From contig NZ_KI912270.1 in assembly GCF_000243415.2 (NCBI RefSeq), positions 2,418,001 to 2,482,000 of the forward strand: 64,000 bases of DNA, read 5' to 3'. The notes below the pieces were generated by a model. The model was not told the origin of the DNA. It saw only the letters and a program-made list of their open reading frames with translations, and ran no database searches. Both the position numbers and the translations under genes were made by a program. Source of the stretch: Mycolicibacterium tusciae JS617. Its GTDB lineage: Bacteria > Actinomycetota > Actinomycetes > Mycobacteriales > Mycobacteriaceae. Of this stretch, positions 1-10,515 are shown one piece after another. How positions within the stretch are numbered: the stretch's first letter is position 1; each line of letters opens with the position of its first letter.

Positions 1-860
1 TCGGGGTGTACGGAATCGTATTGGCGGGCTGGGCTTCCGGTTCCACCTATCCCCTGTTGGGTGGTATTCGGTCGAGCGCGCAGGTGATCTCCTACGAGGT
101 CGCCATGGCCCTGTCGTTTGTCGCGGTCTTCATCTACGCGGGCACGATGTCGACCTCGGGCATCGTCGCCGCACAGCAGGGTCTATGGTTCATCTTCCCG
201 TTGCTGCCGTCGTTCTTCATCTATCTGATTTCGATGGTCGGCGAAACCAACCGCGCGCCTTTCGATCTGCCCGAAGCCGAAGGTGAGCTGGTCGGCGGGT
301 TCCACACCGAGTACTCGTCGATCAAGTTCGCGATGTTCATGCTCGCCGAATACGTCAACATGTTCACGGTGGCGGCGTTGGCGACGACGTTGTTCTTCGG
401 CGGGTGGCACGCTCCGTGGCCGATCAACATGTGGGACGGCGCCAACACCGGCTGGTGGCCGCTGCTGTGGTTCGTCGCCAAGGTGTGGGGCTTCATGTTC
501 GTCTTCTTCTGGCTGCGCGGCACGTTGCCCCGGATGCGCTACGACCAGTTCATGGCGCTGGGCTGGAAGGTCCTGATTCCGGTATCGCTGGTCTGGATCG
601 TGATCGTGTCGTCCGTCCGCGGCCTGCGTAACCAGGGCTGGAACCAACTCACCACGGGACTGATCACCGTGGGAGCCGTGATCGCACTGCTGCTGTTGTT
701 CGCCCTGTGGAGAACGGTGCGCACCAGAAACATTCGGAAGATCCCCGAGCCGGTGCTGGAGCCGGGCATATACCCGGTGCCACCCATGCCCACGAAAGTC
801 ACGGCTGCACGGGAGATGGCCTCGACGCAGATGACTTCAAAGGAGAAAACGGATGCCTAA
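1..860 (+). CDS. nuoH: NADH-quinone oxidoreductase subunit H, 5' truncated
   Basis: Membrane subunit of complex I that sits at the junction with the peripheral arm and forms much of the quinone-access cavity. The gene begins before the window; the visible part gives about 285 residues against roughly 400 in mycobacterial NuoH. Diagnostic is the conserved stretch [20 protein letters not shown] (about nt 242-301) followed by [14 protein letters not shown], the signature of the NuoH/ND1 family, and several hydrophobic helices. A hydrophilic C-terminal tail of about 50 residues after the last helix is typical of actinobacteria. The stop overlaps the start of nuoI by 8 nt, so the genes are co-translated. 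The GTG near base 6 is only the first start-like codon inside the window, not the true start. Confidence 0.97.
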   Translation, partial: GVYGIVLAGWASGSTYPLLGGIRSSAQVISYEVAMALSFVAVFIYAGTMSTSGIVAAQQGLWFIFPLLPSFFIYLISMVGETNRAPFDLPEAEGELVGGFHTEYSSIKFAMFMLAEYVNMFTVAALATTLFFGGWHAPWPINMWDGANTGWWPLLWFVAKVWGFMFVFFWLRGTLPRMRYDQFMALGWKVLIPVSLVWIVIVSSVRGLRNQGWNQLTTGLITVGAVIALLLLFALWRTVRTRNIRKIPEPVLEPGIYPVPPMPTKVTAAREMASTQMTSKEKTDA

Positions 861-1377
861 GTTCCTCGACGCGATCGCCGGTTTCGGCGTCACGTTCAGC
901 ACCATGTTCAAGAAGCGAATCACCGAGGAGTACCCGGAAAAGCCCGGCCCCGTGGCCAAGCGCTACCACGGCAGGCACCAACTCAACCGCTACGACGACG
1001 GCCTGGAGAAGTGCATCGGCTGCGAGTTGTGCGCATGGGCCTGCCCGGCGGACGCCATCTTCGTCGAGGGCGCGGACAACACCGAAGACGAACGATTCTC
1101 TCCCGGTGAGCGTTATGGCCAGGTCTACCAGATCAACTACCTCCGCTGCATCGGGTGCGGCTTGTGCATCGAGGCGTGCCCGACCCGGGCTCTGACGATG
1201 ACCAACGAGTACGAGATGGCCGACGACAATCGCGCCGACTTGATCTGGGGCAAGGACAAACTGCTCGCCCCGCTGAAGTCCGGCATGCTGCCCCCACCGC
1301 ATCCGATGCAACCGGGGAGCACCGACGAGGACTACTACCGCGGCAACATCAAGCCTGTGACCGAGGACGCCACGTGA
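853..1377 (+). CDS. nuoI: NADH-quinone oxidoreductase subunit I (2 x 4Fe-4S)
   Basis: Peripheral-arm ferredoxin-like subunit of complex I, 174 aa, carrying the two tetranuclear iron-sulfur clusters that pass electrons to the terminal cluster next to quinone. Two CxxCxxCxxxCP motifs are visible, [12 protein letters not shown] and [12 protein letters not shown], about 40 residues apart. The ATG at 853 overlaps the end of nuoH by 8 nt. The C-terminus is extended and Pro-rich (LLPPPHPM-like region), as in other actinobacterial NuoI. The stop overlaps the GTG of nuoJ. Confidence 0.97.
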   Translation: MPKFLDAIAGFGVTFSTMFKKRITEEYPEKPGPVAKRYHGRHQLNRYDDGLEKCIGCELCAWACPADAIFVEGADNTEDERFSPGERYGQVYQINYLRCIGCGLCIEACPTRALTMTNEYEMADDNRADLIWGKDKLLAPLKSGMLPPPHPMQPGSTDEDYYRGNIKPVTEDAT

Positions 1378-2144
1378 CGCTGGAGTTCTTCGCGTCAGCC
1401 GCCGCTGACGTAGCCGGCCACACCTCCACCACAGAAGCCGTGTTGTTCTGGGTGCTGGGCACCGTCGCGGTCGCCGGAGCGGTGGGCGTCGTCGCCGCAC
1501 CGAAAGCGGTGTACTCGGCGATGTTCCTGGCCACCACGATGATCGTTCTTGCGGTCTTCTACATCGCGCAGGACGCGCTGTTCCTCGGCGTCGTGCAAAT
1601 TGTGGTCTACACCGGCGCGGTGATGATGTTGTTCCTGTTCGTGCTCATGCTCGTCGGCGTCGACACCTCGGAGTCACTGGTCGAAACCATTCGGGGACAA
1701 CGCATCGCGGCCATCGCGATCGGCGTCGGTTTCGGCGTCCTGCTCATCGCCGGGATCGGCAGTGTCTCGGTGGGCGGATTCGTCGGGCTGGAGCAAGCCA
1801 ATGCCGGCGGCAATATCCAGGGCCTGGCCGTCCTCATCTTCACCGAATACCTGTGGGCCTTCGAGTTGACCGGCGCGCTGTTGATCACCGCAGCCCTCGG
1901 CGCAATGGTGCTGGCCCACCGCGAACGCTTCGAACGCCGCAAGACCCAGCGCGAGTTGTCCGAGGAACGCTTCCAACCGGGCGGATACCCGACGACCTTG
2001 CCCAACCCCGGCGTCTACGCACGCAACAACGCCGTCGACATGGCTGCGCGCCTTCCCGATGGAACGGTCTCAGAGCTGTCCGTCAGTGCGCTGCTGCAAA
2101 AGCGGACGGTGGATCAGACCAACGGCGGTGGTGACGACAAATGA
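1374..2144 (+). CDS. nuoJ: NADH-quinone oxidoreductase subunit J
   Basis: Membrane subunit J (ND6-like) of complex I, 256 aa with about five transmembrane helices. The core [18 protein letters not shown] is the family signature. I chose GTG at 1374, which overlaps the nuoI stop as GTGA and begins the protein just before the first helix; the open frame extends further upstream but only as a shadow of nuoI. The last 60-70 residues are hydrophilic, a mycobacterial extension. The stop overlaps the nuoK start as ATGA. Confidence 0.95.
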   Translation: MTLEFFASAAADVAGHTSTTEAVLFWVLGTVAVAGAVGVVAAPKAVYSAMFLATTMIVLAVFYIAQDALFLGVVQIVVYTGAVMMLFLFVLMLVGVDTSESLVETIRGQRIAAIAIGVGFGVLLIAGIGSVSVGGFVGLEQANAGGNIQGLAVLIFTEYLWAFELTGALLITAALGAMVLAHRERFERRKTQRELSEERFQPGGYPTTLPNPGVYARNNAVDMAARLPDGTVSELSVSALLQKRTVDQTNGGGDDK

Positions 2145-2440
2145 ACCCCGACAACTACCTGTACCTGTCCGCGCTGTTGTTCACGATCGGCGCGGCCGGA
2201 GTGCTGTTGCGCCGCAACGCCATCATCATGTTCATGTGCGTCGAGCTGATGCTCAACGCCTGCAACCTCGCCTTTGTGACGTTCTCCCGCATGCACGGCC
2301 ACCTGGACGGCCAAATGGTGGCCTTCTTCACCATGGTGGTCGCCGCCTGCGAGGTCGTGGTGGGGCTGGCCATCATCATGACGATCTTCCGTACCCGCCG
2401 TTCGGCTTCGGTCGACGACGCAAGTCTGCTGAAACACTAA
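2141..2440 (+). CDS. nuoK: NADH-quinone oxidoreductase subunit K
   Basis: Small membrane subunit of complex I (ND4L-like), 99 aa, three transmembrane helices. The segment [17 protein letters not shown] contains the buried helix-2 Glu conserved in NuoK; a second Glu occurs in helix 3 ([11 protein letters not shown]), matching the two essential glutamates of this subunit. Length is exactly that of the family. ATG overlaps the nuoJ stop by 4 nt. Confidence 0.97.
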   Translation: MNPDNYLYLSALLFTIGAAGVLLRRNAIIMFMCVELMLNACNLAFVTFSRMHGHLDGQMVAFFTMVVAACEVVVGLAIIMTIFRTRRSASVDDASLLKH

Positions 2441-2446
2441 GGTGCG

Positions 2447-4327
2447 ATGACGATTCCAGTGTGGCTCACTATTGCCCTGCCGCTGGCAGGCGCGACGATA
2501 CTTCTGTTGGGCGGACGGCGTACGAACGGCTGGGGCCACCTGCTTGGCACCGCAGCCTCGCTCGGCGCGTTCGTTGTCGGCGCGATGCTGTTCACCGACA
2601 TGCTCGGCCGCGACGCCGAACATCGCACCATCCACGAATCGCTGTTCAGTTGGGTTCCGGTGGCGGGTCTGCAGGTCGACTTCGGTCTGCACCTCGACCA
2701 GTTGTCGATGTGCTTTGTACTGCTGATCACCGGTGTCGGCTCGCTGATCCACATCTACTCCATCGGCTACATGGCCGAAGACCCTGAGCGGCGGCGGTTT
2801 TTCGCCTACCTCAATCTGTTCCTGTCCGCGATGCTGCTGCTGGTGCTCGCCGACAACTACCTCGGGCTTTACGTCGGCTGGGAGGGCGTGGGCCTGGCGT
2901 CGTACCTGCTGATCGGGTTCTGGGCGCACAAGCCGTCGGCGGCGACTGCGGCGAAGAAGGCGTTCATCGTCAACCGCGTCGGCGACATCGGTCTGGCCGT
3001 CGCATTGATGGTGATGTTCGCCTATATCGGGTCCATTTCTTTCGAAGGCGTCTTCGCCGCCGCGCCGGGGGTCAGCGAGGGAGTGCTGACGGCGATCGGC
3101 CTGCTGCTCCTGCTGGCCGCGTGCGGCAAGTCGGCTCAGGTGCCGCTGCAGTCCTGGCTTGGCGACGCGATGGAGGGTCCGACACCGGTGTCGGCGCTCA
3201 TCCATGCCGCGACGATGGTGACCGCAGGTGTCTACCTGATCGTGCGTTCGGGCCCGGTCTTCGATCTCGCGCCGTATGCGCAACTCGGTGTCGTGATCGT
3301 CGGCGCTGTCACGCTGCTGTTCGGCGCGATCATCGGCTGCGCCAAGGACGACATCAAGAAAGCGCTTGCCGCATCGACGATGTCGCAGATCGGCTACATG
3401 GTGCTGGCGGCCGGCCTCGGACCGGCCGGATACGCGTTCGCGATCATGCACCTGCTCACCCACGGCTTCTTCAAGGCCGGCCTGTTCCTCGGCGCCGGGT
3501 CGGTGATGCACGGGATGAACGACGAGGTCAACATGCGCCGCTACGGCGGTCTGCGCAAGGCCCTGCCGATCACTTTCGCGACTTTCGGGCTCGGCTACCT
3601 GGCGATCATCGGTGTGCCGCCCCTGGCCGGCTTCTTCTCCAAGGACGGCATCATCGAGGCTGCACTCGGGGCTGGCGGAATCAAGGGTTACATCCTCGGC
3701 GGCACGGCGATCCTCGGCGCAGGTATCACCGCGTTCTATATGACCCGAGTGATGCTGATGACGTTCTTCGGCGAAAAACGTTGGGCGCCAAACGCGCATC
3801 CCCATGAGTCACCGAAGGTCATGACGTGGCCGATGATCCTGCTGGCGATCGGGTCAGTCGGTTCCGGCGCGGCGTTCGCCATCGGCGGCACACTCGAACA
3901 TTGGCTGGAACCCGTCGTCGGCAGCCATGAGATCCACCACGTCGCACCGGTGTGGGTGGTCACCACCGTGATCCTGGCCGTGGTGGCGGTCGGTATCGCG
4001 ATCGCCTACCGGATGTACGGCACTCGTGCGGTGCCCGTAGAGGTGCCCGCGGGCTCGGCGCTCACCGTGGCGGCCCGCTACGACCTGTACGGCGACGCAC
4101 TGAACGAAGAGCTATTCATGCGACCGGGTCAGCTGGTCGCCAGGGGGTTGGTCGAAATCGACGATGAGGCAGTGGACGGCGCGGGAACCGGGTTGGCCGC
4201 TCTGGTAACCCGCTCATCGTCCGGGCTGCGGCAGTTGCAGACCGGTTTCGCCCGCTCCTATGCGCTGTCGATGTTGGCGGGCGCGTTACTCATCGTCGGC
4301 GCGATCCTGGCGGTGCAACTGTGGTGA
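2447..4327 (+). CDS. nuoL: NADH-quinone oxidoreductase subunit L
   Basis: Antiporter-like proton-pumping subunit of complex I (ND5-like), 626 aa. Hydrophobic throughout, with family landmarks: [18 protein letters not shown] (with the conserved Glu of the TM5 region), the broken-helix region around [20 protein letters not shown] with the key Lys, and [18 protein letters not shown] with His and Lys. The C-terminus has a further amphipathic/transmembrane part corresponding to the lateral helix HL. It starts 6 nt after nuoK and its stop overlaps the nuoM start. Confidence 0.97.
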   Translation: MTIPVWLTIALPLAGATILLLGGRRTNGWGHLLGTAASLGAFVVGAMLFTDMLGRDAEHRTIHESLFSWVPVAGLQVDFGLHLDQLSMCFVLLITGVGSLIHIYSIGYMAEDPERRRFFAYLNLFLSAMLLLVLADNYLGLYVGWEGVGLASYLLIGFWAHKPSAATAAKKAFIVNRVGDIGLAVALMVMFAYIGSISFEGVFAAAPGVSEGVLTAIGLLLLLAACGKSAQVPLQSWLGDAMEGPTPVSALIHAATMVTAGVYLIVRSGPVFDLAPYAQLGVVIVGAVTLLFGAIIGCAKDDIKKALAASTMSQIGYMVLAAGLGPAGYAFAIMHLLTHGFFKAGLFLGAGSVMHGMNDEVNMRRYGGLRKALPITFATFGLGYLAIIGVPPLAGFFSKDGIIEAALGAGGIKGYILGGTAILGAGITAFYMTRVMLMTFFGEKRWAPNAHPHESPKVMTWPMILLAIGSVGSGAAFAIGGTLEHWLEPVVGSHEIHHVAPVWVVTTVILAVVAVGIAIAYRMYGTRAVPVEVPAGSALTVAARYDLYGDALNEELFMRPGQLVARGLVEIDDEAVDGAGTGLAALVTRSSSGLRQLQTGFARSYALSMLAGALLIVGAILAVQLW

Positions 4328-5904
4328 CGTCACTGCCGTGGTTGACGGTGCTGTGGGTGGTGCCGATGGTCGGCGCCGCGGTGGTGATCCTGCTGCCCGC
4401 ATCGCTACGCGCGGCATCCAAGTGGCTGGCGCTGGTGATCTCGGTCGTGGTGCTGGCCATCACGGTGCTGCTCGCGGTGAACTTCGATCCCGGCGGTGAT
4501 CAGTACCAATTCGTCGAATCCCACACGTGGATACCGTCCTTAGGCACCGGCTACATCCTCGGGTTGGACGGCATCGCACTGGCGATCGTCGCGCTCACCG
4601 CGGTGCTCGTGCCATTGCTGCTGATCGCCGGCTGGAACGACGTCAGCGACGAGGCCGCATGGGGCGGTCGCTCGACGCACGCGTACTTCGCACTGACACT
4701 GGCCGTCGAGGGCATGGTCATCATGTCGCTCGTCTCGCTGGACATACTGCTGTTCTACGTCTTCTTCGAGGCGATGCTGATCCCGATGTACTTCCTCATC
4801 GGCGGCTTCGGCGGATCTGGAGGAAGCCGCGCCGGGGCTTCTAGGGCGGCGGTGAAGTTCCTGCTGTACAACCTGTTCGGCGGCCTGGTCATGCTGGCCG
4901 CGGTGATCGGCCTCTACGTCGTCACCGCAGGCAGCGATGCCTTCGAGAGCGGCACGTTCGACTTCCGCTTGATCGTCGAAGCGGTGTCGAGCGGTGAGTT
5001 CGTCGTCAATCCGGCCGTGATGAACCTGTTGTTCCTCGGCTTCATGTTCGCGTTCGCGGTCAAGGCGCCGTTGTGGCCGTTCCACCGTTGGCTACCGGAC
5101 GCCGCGGTCGAGGCCACCCCTGCCAGCGCGGTGCTGATGATGGCGATCATGGACAAGGTCGGCACGTTCGGCATGCTTCGGTACTGCCTGCAGTTGTTCC
5201 CGGACTCCGCAACGTATTTCCGCCCGATGATCATCACGCTGGCGGTGATCGGCATCGTGTACGGGGCGATTGTCGCGATCGGGCAGACCGATGTGATGCG
5301 CTTGATCGCCTACACGTCGATCTCCCACTTCGGCTTCATCATCCTCGGCATCTTCGTGATGACCAGTCAGGGGCAGTCCGGTTCGACGCTGTACATGGTC
5401 AACCACGGTCTTTCGACCGCAGCCCTGTTCTTGATTGCGGGGTTCTTGGTGTCACGCAGAGGCAGTCGCCTCATCGCGTCCTACGGCGGCGTGCAGAAAG
5501 TGGCCCCCGTACTGGCAGGCACGTTCCTGATCTCGGGCCTTGCGACACTGTCTCTTCCCGGGCTGGCGCCGTTCATCAGCGAATTCCTGGTGCTGGTCGG
5601 CACATTCACCCGCTATCCGGTGTTCGCGGTGTTCGCGTCCACCGCACTTGTCTTGTCCGCCGTGTACATCCTGTGGATGTACCAGCGGATGATGACCGGT
5701 CCGGTCAAGGACGGCAACGAGAAGCTACGAGATCTGGTACCACGCGAGATACTCGTCATCGCACCGCTCATCGCGCTGCTGATCGTATTGGGCGTGTACC
5801 CCAAGCCCGCACTTGATGTGATCAACCCGGCGGTCACCCACACGTTGACCACGATCGACCAACCTGATCCGGTTCCTCAGTTCGCAGAAGGGCCGACGCG
5901 ATGA
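4321..5904 (+). CDS. nuoM: NADH-quinone oxidoreductase subunit M
   Basis: Second antiporter-like subunit of complex I (ND4-like), 527 aa. Landmarks are [18 protein letters not shown] with the conserved Glu, [20 protein letters not shown] with the pumping-channel Lys, and [11 protein letters not shown]. Start: GTG at 4321 overlaps the nuoL stop by 7 nt; GTG at 4324 (GTGA overlap) is an equally possible start. The C-terminus is hydrophilic. It overlaps the next gene by ATGA. Confidence 0.96.
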   Translation: MVTSLPWLTVLWVVPMVGAAVVILLPASLRAASKWLALVISVVVLAITVLLAVNFDPGGDQYQFVESHTWIPSLGTGYILGLDGIALAIVALTAVLVPLLLIAGWNDVSDEAAWGGRSTHAYFALTLAVEGMVIMSLVSLDILLFYVFFEAMLIPMYFLIGGFGGSGGSRAGASRAAVKFLLYNLFGGLVMLAAVIGLYVVTAGSDAFESGTFDFRLIVEAVSSGEFVVNPAVMNLLFLGFMFAFAVKAPLWPFHRWLPDAAVEATPASAVLMMAIMDKVGTFGMLRYCLQLFPDSATYFRPMIITLAVIGIVYGAIVAIGQTDVMRLIAYTSISHFGFIILGIFVMTSQGQSGSTLYMVNHGLSTAALFLIAGFLVSRRGSRLIASYGGVQKVAPVLAGTFLISGLATLSLPGLAPFISEFLVLVGTFTRYPVFAVFASTALVLSAVYILWMYQRMMTGPVKDGNEKLRDLVPREILVIAPLIALLIVLGVYPKPALDVINPAVTHTLTTIDQPDPVPQFAEGPTR

Positions 5905-7478
5905 ACCTGCAAACGCCCGTCGTCGAGTACGACTTGTTGCTCCCGATGCTGATCGTGTTCGGGGTGGCGATCGCCGGCGTCCTCGTCGAGGCATTTCTGC
6001 CGCGGCAACGCAGGTACGCCGCTCAGCTCGTGCTGTGCCTCGGCGGGCTGGCCGCCGCTTTCGTCGCCGTGGTGGCCCTCGCGCGCGATATGCACGACAC
6101 AGTCGGCCGCTCGGCAATCATGGGAGCCGTCGTCATCGACAGACCGGCGTTGTTCCTGCAGGCCACCATCCTGCTGGTAGCGGTGCTTGGCATCCTGCTC
6201 ATCGCCGAACGTCAGACCGGGACAGAATCGGAGAGCGACAAGGGAACTCGAGGGCTGGACGGGTTCACGCCGCAAGCGTCCGCGATTCCCGGCTCCGTCG
6301 CCGAGCAGCTCGCCACCAAGGCCGGTGTCATCCAGACCGAGGTGTTCCCGCTGACGATGTTCGCCGTCGGCGGCATGCTGCTGTTTCCGGCCGCCGACGA
6401 CCTGCTGACGATGTTCATTGCGCTCGAGGTGCTGTCCCTGCCGCTGTACCTGCTGTGCGGCCTCGCCCGCCGGAATCGGATGCTCTCGCAGGAAGCAGCG
6501 CTGAAATATTTTCTGCTCGGCGCCTTTTCGTCGGCATTCTTCCTGTTCGGAGCCGCGATGCTCTACGGCTACGCAGGGACGCTCGATCTGCGTGAGATCG
6601 CCGAAGTGGTGGCGGCTGGTTCCGGCAAGACCTCGTTGGCCCTGATGGGTACGGGGCTGGTGCTGGTTGGCGTGCTGTTCAAGGTCGGGGCCGTGCCATT
6701 CCACTCGTGGATCCCCGACGTGTATCAGGGCGCCCCGACTCCGATCACCGCGTTCATGGCCGCGGCCACCAAGATCTCGGCGTTCGGGGCGTTGCTGCGG
6801 CTGTTCTATGTCGCGCTGCCCGAGCTGCGCGACGATTGGCGCCCGGTGCTCTGGGCGATCGCGATCCTGACGATGGTCGTCGGCACAATCACCGCGATCA
6901 CGCAGACCGATGTGAAGCGCATGCTCGCGTACTCGGCGGTGGCGCACACCGGATTCATCCTCACCGGTGTGATCGCGGAGAACGAGGCCGGCCTGTCGTC
7001 GACGCTGTTCTATCTGTTCGCCTACGGCTTCAGCACCGTCGGCGCGTTCGCGGTGGTGAGCCTGGTTCGCAACTCGGCAGGCGAGGAGGACACCGCGATG
7101 GCGCGCTGGGCTGGGCTCAGCAGGCGGTATCCGGTTGTGGCGGTGGTGTTCTCGCTGTTCCTGCTGGCGTTCGCGGGTATCCCGTTGACGAGCGGGTTCG
7201 TCAGCAAGTTCGCGGTATTCAAGGCGGCGGGCGAGGGCGGCGCGATACCGCTGGTCATCGTCGGCGTACTCGCCAGCGCCGTCGCCGCGTACTTCTATGT
7301 GCGGGTCATCGTGTTGATGTTCTTCACCGATCCGCCCGATGACGCACCGACAGTGGTGGTACCCAGCGTGCTGAGCACCGCCGTCGTCACGGTCACCGCA
7401 GCGGTCACTTTCGCCCTCGGCGCGTTGCCGCAACCGCTGCTGGACTTGGCGAACACCGCCAATCAGTTCCTGCGCTAG
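5901..7478 (+). CDS. nuoN: NADH-quinone oxidoreductase subunit N
   Basis: Third antiporter-like subunit of complex I (ND2-like), 525 aa, last gene of the operon. Landmarks: ALEVLSLPLYLLCGLARR with the conserved Glu, FKVGAVPFHSWIPDVYQGAP with the conserved Lys, and MLAYSAVAHTGFILTG. There is a hydrophilic insertion at about residues 105-150 between early helices, as in other mycobacteria. The ATG overlaps the nuoM stop. Only 4 nt separate its stop from that of the convergent tetR gene, so no room for an extended terminator exists. Confidence 0.97.
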   Translation: MNLQTPVVEYDLLLPMLIVFGVAIAGVLVEAFLPRQRRYAAQLVLCLGGLAAAFVAVVALARDMHDTVGRSAIMGAVVIDRPALFLQATILLVAVLGILLIAERQTGTESESDKGTRGLDGFTPQASAIPGSVAEQLATKAGVIQTEVFPLTMFAVGGMLLFPAADDLLTMFIALEVLSLPLYLLCGLARRNRMLSQEAALKYFLLGAFSSAFFLFGAAMLYGYAGTLDLREIAEVVAAGSGKTSLALMGTGLVLVGVLFKVGAVPFHSWIPDVYQGAPTPITAFMAAATKISAFGALLRLFYVALPELRDDWRPVLWAIAILTMVVGTITAITQTDVKRMLAYSAVAHTGFILTGVIAENEAGLSSTLFYLFAYGFSTVGAFAVVSLVRNSAGEEDTAMARWAGLSRRYPVVAVVFSLFLLAFAGIPLTSGFVSKFAVFKAAGEGGAIPLVIVGVLASAVAAYFYVRVIVLMFFTDPPDDAPTVVVPSVLSTAVVTVTAAVTFALGALPQPLLDLANTANQFLR

Positions 7479-7482
7479 CTCG

Positions 7483-8082
7483 TCACCGCAACAACCCAAC
7501 TTGGCGGTAAGCGGATTCGAGGTAGCGCCGCATCTGCCGAACCGTCGGCGGATTTGGCTGCAGCACACGGTAGGTGACGGCCCCGGCAACCATATCGACC
7601 AGCACATCGAGATCGGCGTCCGGCGGAACGGAACCCTCAGTTTGGGCCCGCTGGAACATGGCGATAGCGAGGTCGCGTCGCGGCTGTATGTAGTGCTCCC
7701 AGTACGTCTGCATGAGCAGTGGGTGCGACACCGCCGAGCCGTAGATTTGGGCAACGAGGGCACGGAACCTCGGGTCGGCGGAAGTCCGCGCGGCCGCGTC
7801 GATGTTGCGGCGGATCAACTCCTGCGGCCCGACGGCGTCGATCTCTTCGCGAGACGGCCAATCAACACCGCCGGCGACAAAGGTTTCGATCGCATCGGCG
7901 ACGAGCTGTTCCTTGCCCGTCCAGCGACGGTAGACGGTGGGCTTTCCAACCCCGGCCCGCTTGGCGACCTGCTCGATGCTCGTCCCGGCGATACCGTGCT
8001 CTTTGAACAAATCCAACGCCGCCGCGAGGATTGCAGTGTCGAGCGCGGGGTCGCGCGGACGTCCGCGGGCGGGGGTCGTCAT
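7483..8082 (-). CDS. TetR-family regulator paired with FAD monooxygenase
   Basis: One-component repressor type, 199 aa. The N-terminal HTH (about residues 14-60) reads ALDLFKEHGIAGTSIEQVAK followed by RAGVGKPTVYRRW, the classic TetR DNA-binding domain; the rest is a helical ligand/dimer domain with a 'TetR_C'-like pattern. It starts at ATG 8082, overlapping the stop of the upstream FAD monooxygenase gene by 4 nt, so the two are one transcript. Inference: it controls the monooxygenase and probably the divergent crotonase through the inverted repeat at 9584-9604. The ligand is unknown, perhaps an aromatic or steroid-like substrate of the enzyme. Confidence 0.9.
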   Translation of the reverse strand: MTTPARGRPRDPALDTAILAAALDLFKEHGIAGTSIEQVAKRAGVGKPTVYRRWTGKEQLVADAIETFVAGGVDWPSREEIDAVGPQELIRRNIDAAARTSADPRFRALVAQIYGSAVSHPLLMQTYWEHYIQPRRDLAIAMFQRAQTEGSVPPDADLDVLVDMVAGAVTYRVLQPNPPTVRQMRRYLESAYRQVGLLR

Positions 8083-9566
8083 CGGACGCTTCCTTTGCTC
8101 AGAGCCGAGCGCAGCCAGCGCTCCAACTCATCGGGATCGTCACCCCGCCAGGCCAAGTGGCCATCGGGCCGAACCAACCAGGTGTCGCGATCGATGCCGC
8201 GCAACATGGTGATGCGGTCCCCCAGATGAACACGAGCTGTCTGCCGCAGCGGGTCGACGGAAGTCAGCAGCACCCACCGTCCGCGTAGCTCCACATAGAG
8301 CCGCGTCGACGCACCGTCGGTGCGGAAGCACTCCCGGTCCGCAACCCGGTCTCCGGGTCTGGGCTTTCCGGTCAGCTTCCCTTTCACTAGCGAAATTTCG
8401 GCCAACGGACCCTTTCTGTAGCTCACCCACAACTGTGATGCTTTGAAGGTCACCAACCGTTGAAGGGCGGCAATTTTGAAGATCGGAGCGATGACGCGGT
8501 CTCGGACGAAGCGCCCGATGCGGCCCTGGGCCACATTGATCCGCGTGACAGCGCTCGTGTCGCGCAACACGTCGGTGGCCAGCGGCCTCCGCTCCGCCTC
8601 ATACGTGTCGAGCAGTGCGACGTCGGGGCGGCCTTCGACGACCAGGGCGAGCTTCCACGCGAGGTTCTCCACGTCGCCGAGGCCAGTGAGCATGCCCTGC
8701 CCGCCGAACGGTGCGTGGATATGGCCGGCGTCGCCGGCGATCAGCACACGACCGTGTCGGTACGTGTCGGCGAGCCCGCGGTGCACGGTGAACATCGACA
8801 GCCAGTCGGCGTCGAGAACGCGAACGTCGCGGCCAGTCCGTTCGGGAAGGATCTGCTCGAGCCGGGCGAGAATATCTGACTCGGTTGGCTTTTCGGCTGG
8901 CTGGCCCGGATCGTAGGCGAAGACGCGCCACTGCCCGGCGGGCATCGGCATCACGCCGACTATCCCGCTCGGGTGGATCCAGCCGGTGGTTCCCGAGCGA
9001 TCCAGATCCCAGTCCAACGCGACGTCGGCAAGCAGGAACCGCTCGCTGAGCTTCACCCGCGGGAAGCCGATGCCGGCGAGCCTGCGGGTGGTGCTGGTGG
9101 CGCCGTCGCAGCCGACCAGCCACGCCGTAGACAACTCCTCGTCGCCGACGGTCGCGACGACACCGGAAGCGTGCTGCCGCATACCGACCAGCGGTGTGCC
9201 CCACTCGATCGAGCCGCCGAGTTCGGCGAACCGGCTCCGCAGCGTTGCCTCGACCTCCGCCTGCGAGATGACCATGGGAGGAGCAGCCGTCTGCATACCG
9301 GGGTCACCGAACCGGATTCGCATGATCGGTTTGTCGCCGAGGTAATTCGTGATCTGCATGGCGCGCACCGAACGCTGCGGCAGATCACCGAGTGCACCGA
9401 GTCGGTCGAGCACCTCCGATCCACGTGCATGCAAGAAGTTCGCCCGTGACGTCGTCGCCGGTCCGGGGGACTTGTCCACCACCCGAACGGCTATGCCGTG
9501 TTGCAAAAGGGCACACGCCAGCCCCAAACCCGCCGGACCGGCTCCCACGACCAACACCTGCTCCAT
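8079..9566 (-). CDS. FAD-dependent aromatic-type monooxygenase
   Basis: Group A flavoprotein hydroxylase, 495 aa, expected to use NAD(P)H and oxygen to hydroxylate an aromatic or polycyclic substrate. Visible motifs: dinucleotide-binding VVGAGPAGLGLACALLQHG at the N-terminus, the DG motif in WLVGCDGATSTTRRLAG (about 150-165), and the GD motif VLIAGDAGHIHAPFGGQG (about 275-295) contacting FAD ribose. A C-terminal thioredoxin-like region of about 100 residues resembles the PheA/MhpA-type proteins. ATG at 9566 was chosen because it lies directly before the Rossmann fold; an upstream in-frame start adds only six residues. Operonic with the downstream tetR. Substrate not deducible. Confidence 0.88.
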   Translation of the reverse strand: MEQVLVVGAGPAGLGLACALLQHGIAVRVVDKSPGPATTSRANFLHARGSEVLDRLGALGDLPQRSVRAMQITNYLGDKPIMRIRFGDPGMQTAAPPMVISQAEVEATLRSRFAELGGSIEWGTPLVGMRQHASGVVATVGDEELSTAWLVGCDGATSTTRRLAGIGFPRVKLSERFLLADVALDWDLDRSGTTGWIHPSGIVGVMPMPAGQWRVFAYDPGQPAEKPTESDILARLEQILPERTGRDVRVLDADWLSMFTVHRGLADTYRHGRVLIAGDAGHIHAPFGGQGMLTGLGDVENLAWKLALVVEGRPDVALLDTYEAERRPLATDVLRDTSAVTRINVAQGRIGRFVRDRVIAPIFKIAALQRLVTFKASQLWVSYRKGPLAEISLVKGKLTGKPRPGDRVADRECFRTDGASTRLYVELRGRWVLLTSVDPLRQTARVHLGDRITMLRGIDRDTWLVRPDGHLAWRGDDPDELERWLRSALSKGSVR

Positions 9567-9583
9567 CAGGCAACCTCCATACA

Positions 9584-9604
9584 ATTACGAAACGACTCCG
9601 TAAT
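9584..9604. promoter_or_regulatory. Candidate TetR operator (inverted repeat ATTACG-N9-CGTAAT)
   Basis: A 21-bp perfect inverted repeat with 6-nt arms and a 9-nt spacer lies in the 79-nt gap between the divergent FAD monooxygenase and crotonase genes. Its size and position fit a TetR-family operator that would regulate both directions. Binding is inferred, not shown. Confidence 0.5.
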
Positions 9605-9645
9605 GCAATGTACTCTCTTCGAACCCCGCCCGCTACATTCGTGTC

Positions 9646-10422
9646 ATGACCACCGACCCGCTCGTTCTCGTCACCGACCACGGTCCGGTCCGAGTTCTGA
9701 CACTGAACCGCCCCGAGGCCCGGAATGCGTTGAGCCGCGACCTCATCCGTGCGACCTATGCCGCGTTGACTGAGGCCGACGACGACGAGTCGGTGCGCGC
9801 CGTCGTGCTCACGGGCACCGACCCGGCGTTCTGCGCCGGCGTCGACCTCAAGGAGGCCCAACGCGACGGCACCAAGTACTTCGCGGAGTTCCGCTCGCAC
9901 AGCTGCATCGAGGCCACTTCGAAGATGCGCACTCCCCTCGTCGGCGCGATCAACGGGGCGGTGTTCACCGGCGGCCTCGAAATGGCACTCGGCTGCGACT
10001 TTCTCATCGCCTCGGAGCGGGCGGTTTTTGCCGATACCCACGCCCGCGTCGGCATCCTGCCCGGTGGTGGCATGACCGCACGCCTGCCCCAGCTCATCGG
10101 TCTCGGGATGGCCAGGCGTCTTTCCATGACCGGCGAAGTCGTCGACGCGGTGCGCGCCGAGCGCATCGGACTGGTGACCGAGGTCGTCGCCCACGACCGA
10201 CTGCTCGAGCGGGCGATCCAATTGGCAGCGCAGATCGCCGAGGTTCCCGGCCCGATCATGCTGGGACTCAAAGAGATCTACACGACGGGCGCTGCGGCCG
10301 TCATCGACCCGGCGTTGGCCGCCGAGGACAGGATCGCAACCGCGCAGCACCGCGATTTCGACGGACTGGGTGATCGGTTCCGTGCAGTGTCCGAGCGCAA
10401 CAAAGGTCAGATCGAGCGCTGA
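9646..10422 (+). CDS. Enoyl-CoA hydratase/isomerase-family protein (crotonase)
   Basis: Crotonase-fold protein, 258 aa, acting on an acyl-CoA. The oxyanion-hole segments are present: DPAFCAGVDLKE (about 62-73) and GAINGAVFTGGLEMALGCD (about 104-122). The first catalytic Glu of true hydratases (in GGLE) is kept, but the position of the second Glu (QPE in the classical enzyme) reads as DTHARVG, so it lacks the acid/base pair. This suggests an isomerase, hydrolase or other crotonase reaction, or an annotated 'echA' of uncertain activity. Divergent from the FAD monooxygenase with a shared candidate operator, suggesting a joint catabolic role. Confidence 0.88.
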   Translation: MTTDPLVLVTDHGPVRVLTLNRPEARNALSRDLIRATYAALTEADDDESVRAVVLTGTDPAFCAGVDLKEAQRDGTKYFAEFRSHSCIEATSKMRTPLVGAINGAVFTGGLEMALGCDFLIASERAVFADTHARVGILPGGGMTARLPQLIGLGMARRLSMTGEVVDAVRAERIGLVTEVVAHDRLLERAIQLAAQIAEVPGPIMLGLKEIYTTGAAAVIDPALAAEDRIATAQHRDFDGLGDRFRAVSERNKGQIER

Positions 10423-10515
10423 CCATTGCGCGAGCGACCTTGAATTGCACACGACTCGCGGCGTGTTGCCGTACAAACACGGCCACTCGCGCCTAGGTCG
10501 GTACGTGGGTGGCTG

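Noticed and set aside
2114..3805. Long open frame on the minus strand (563 codons) opposite nuoL
   Set aside because: Lies wholly antisense to nuoK/nuoL, Arg/His/Gln-rich low-complexity composition typical of high-GC shadows.
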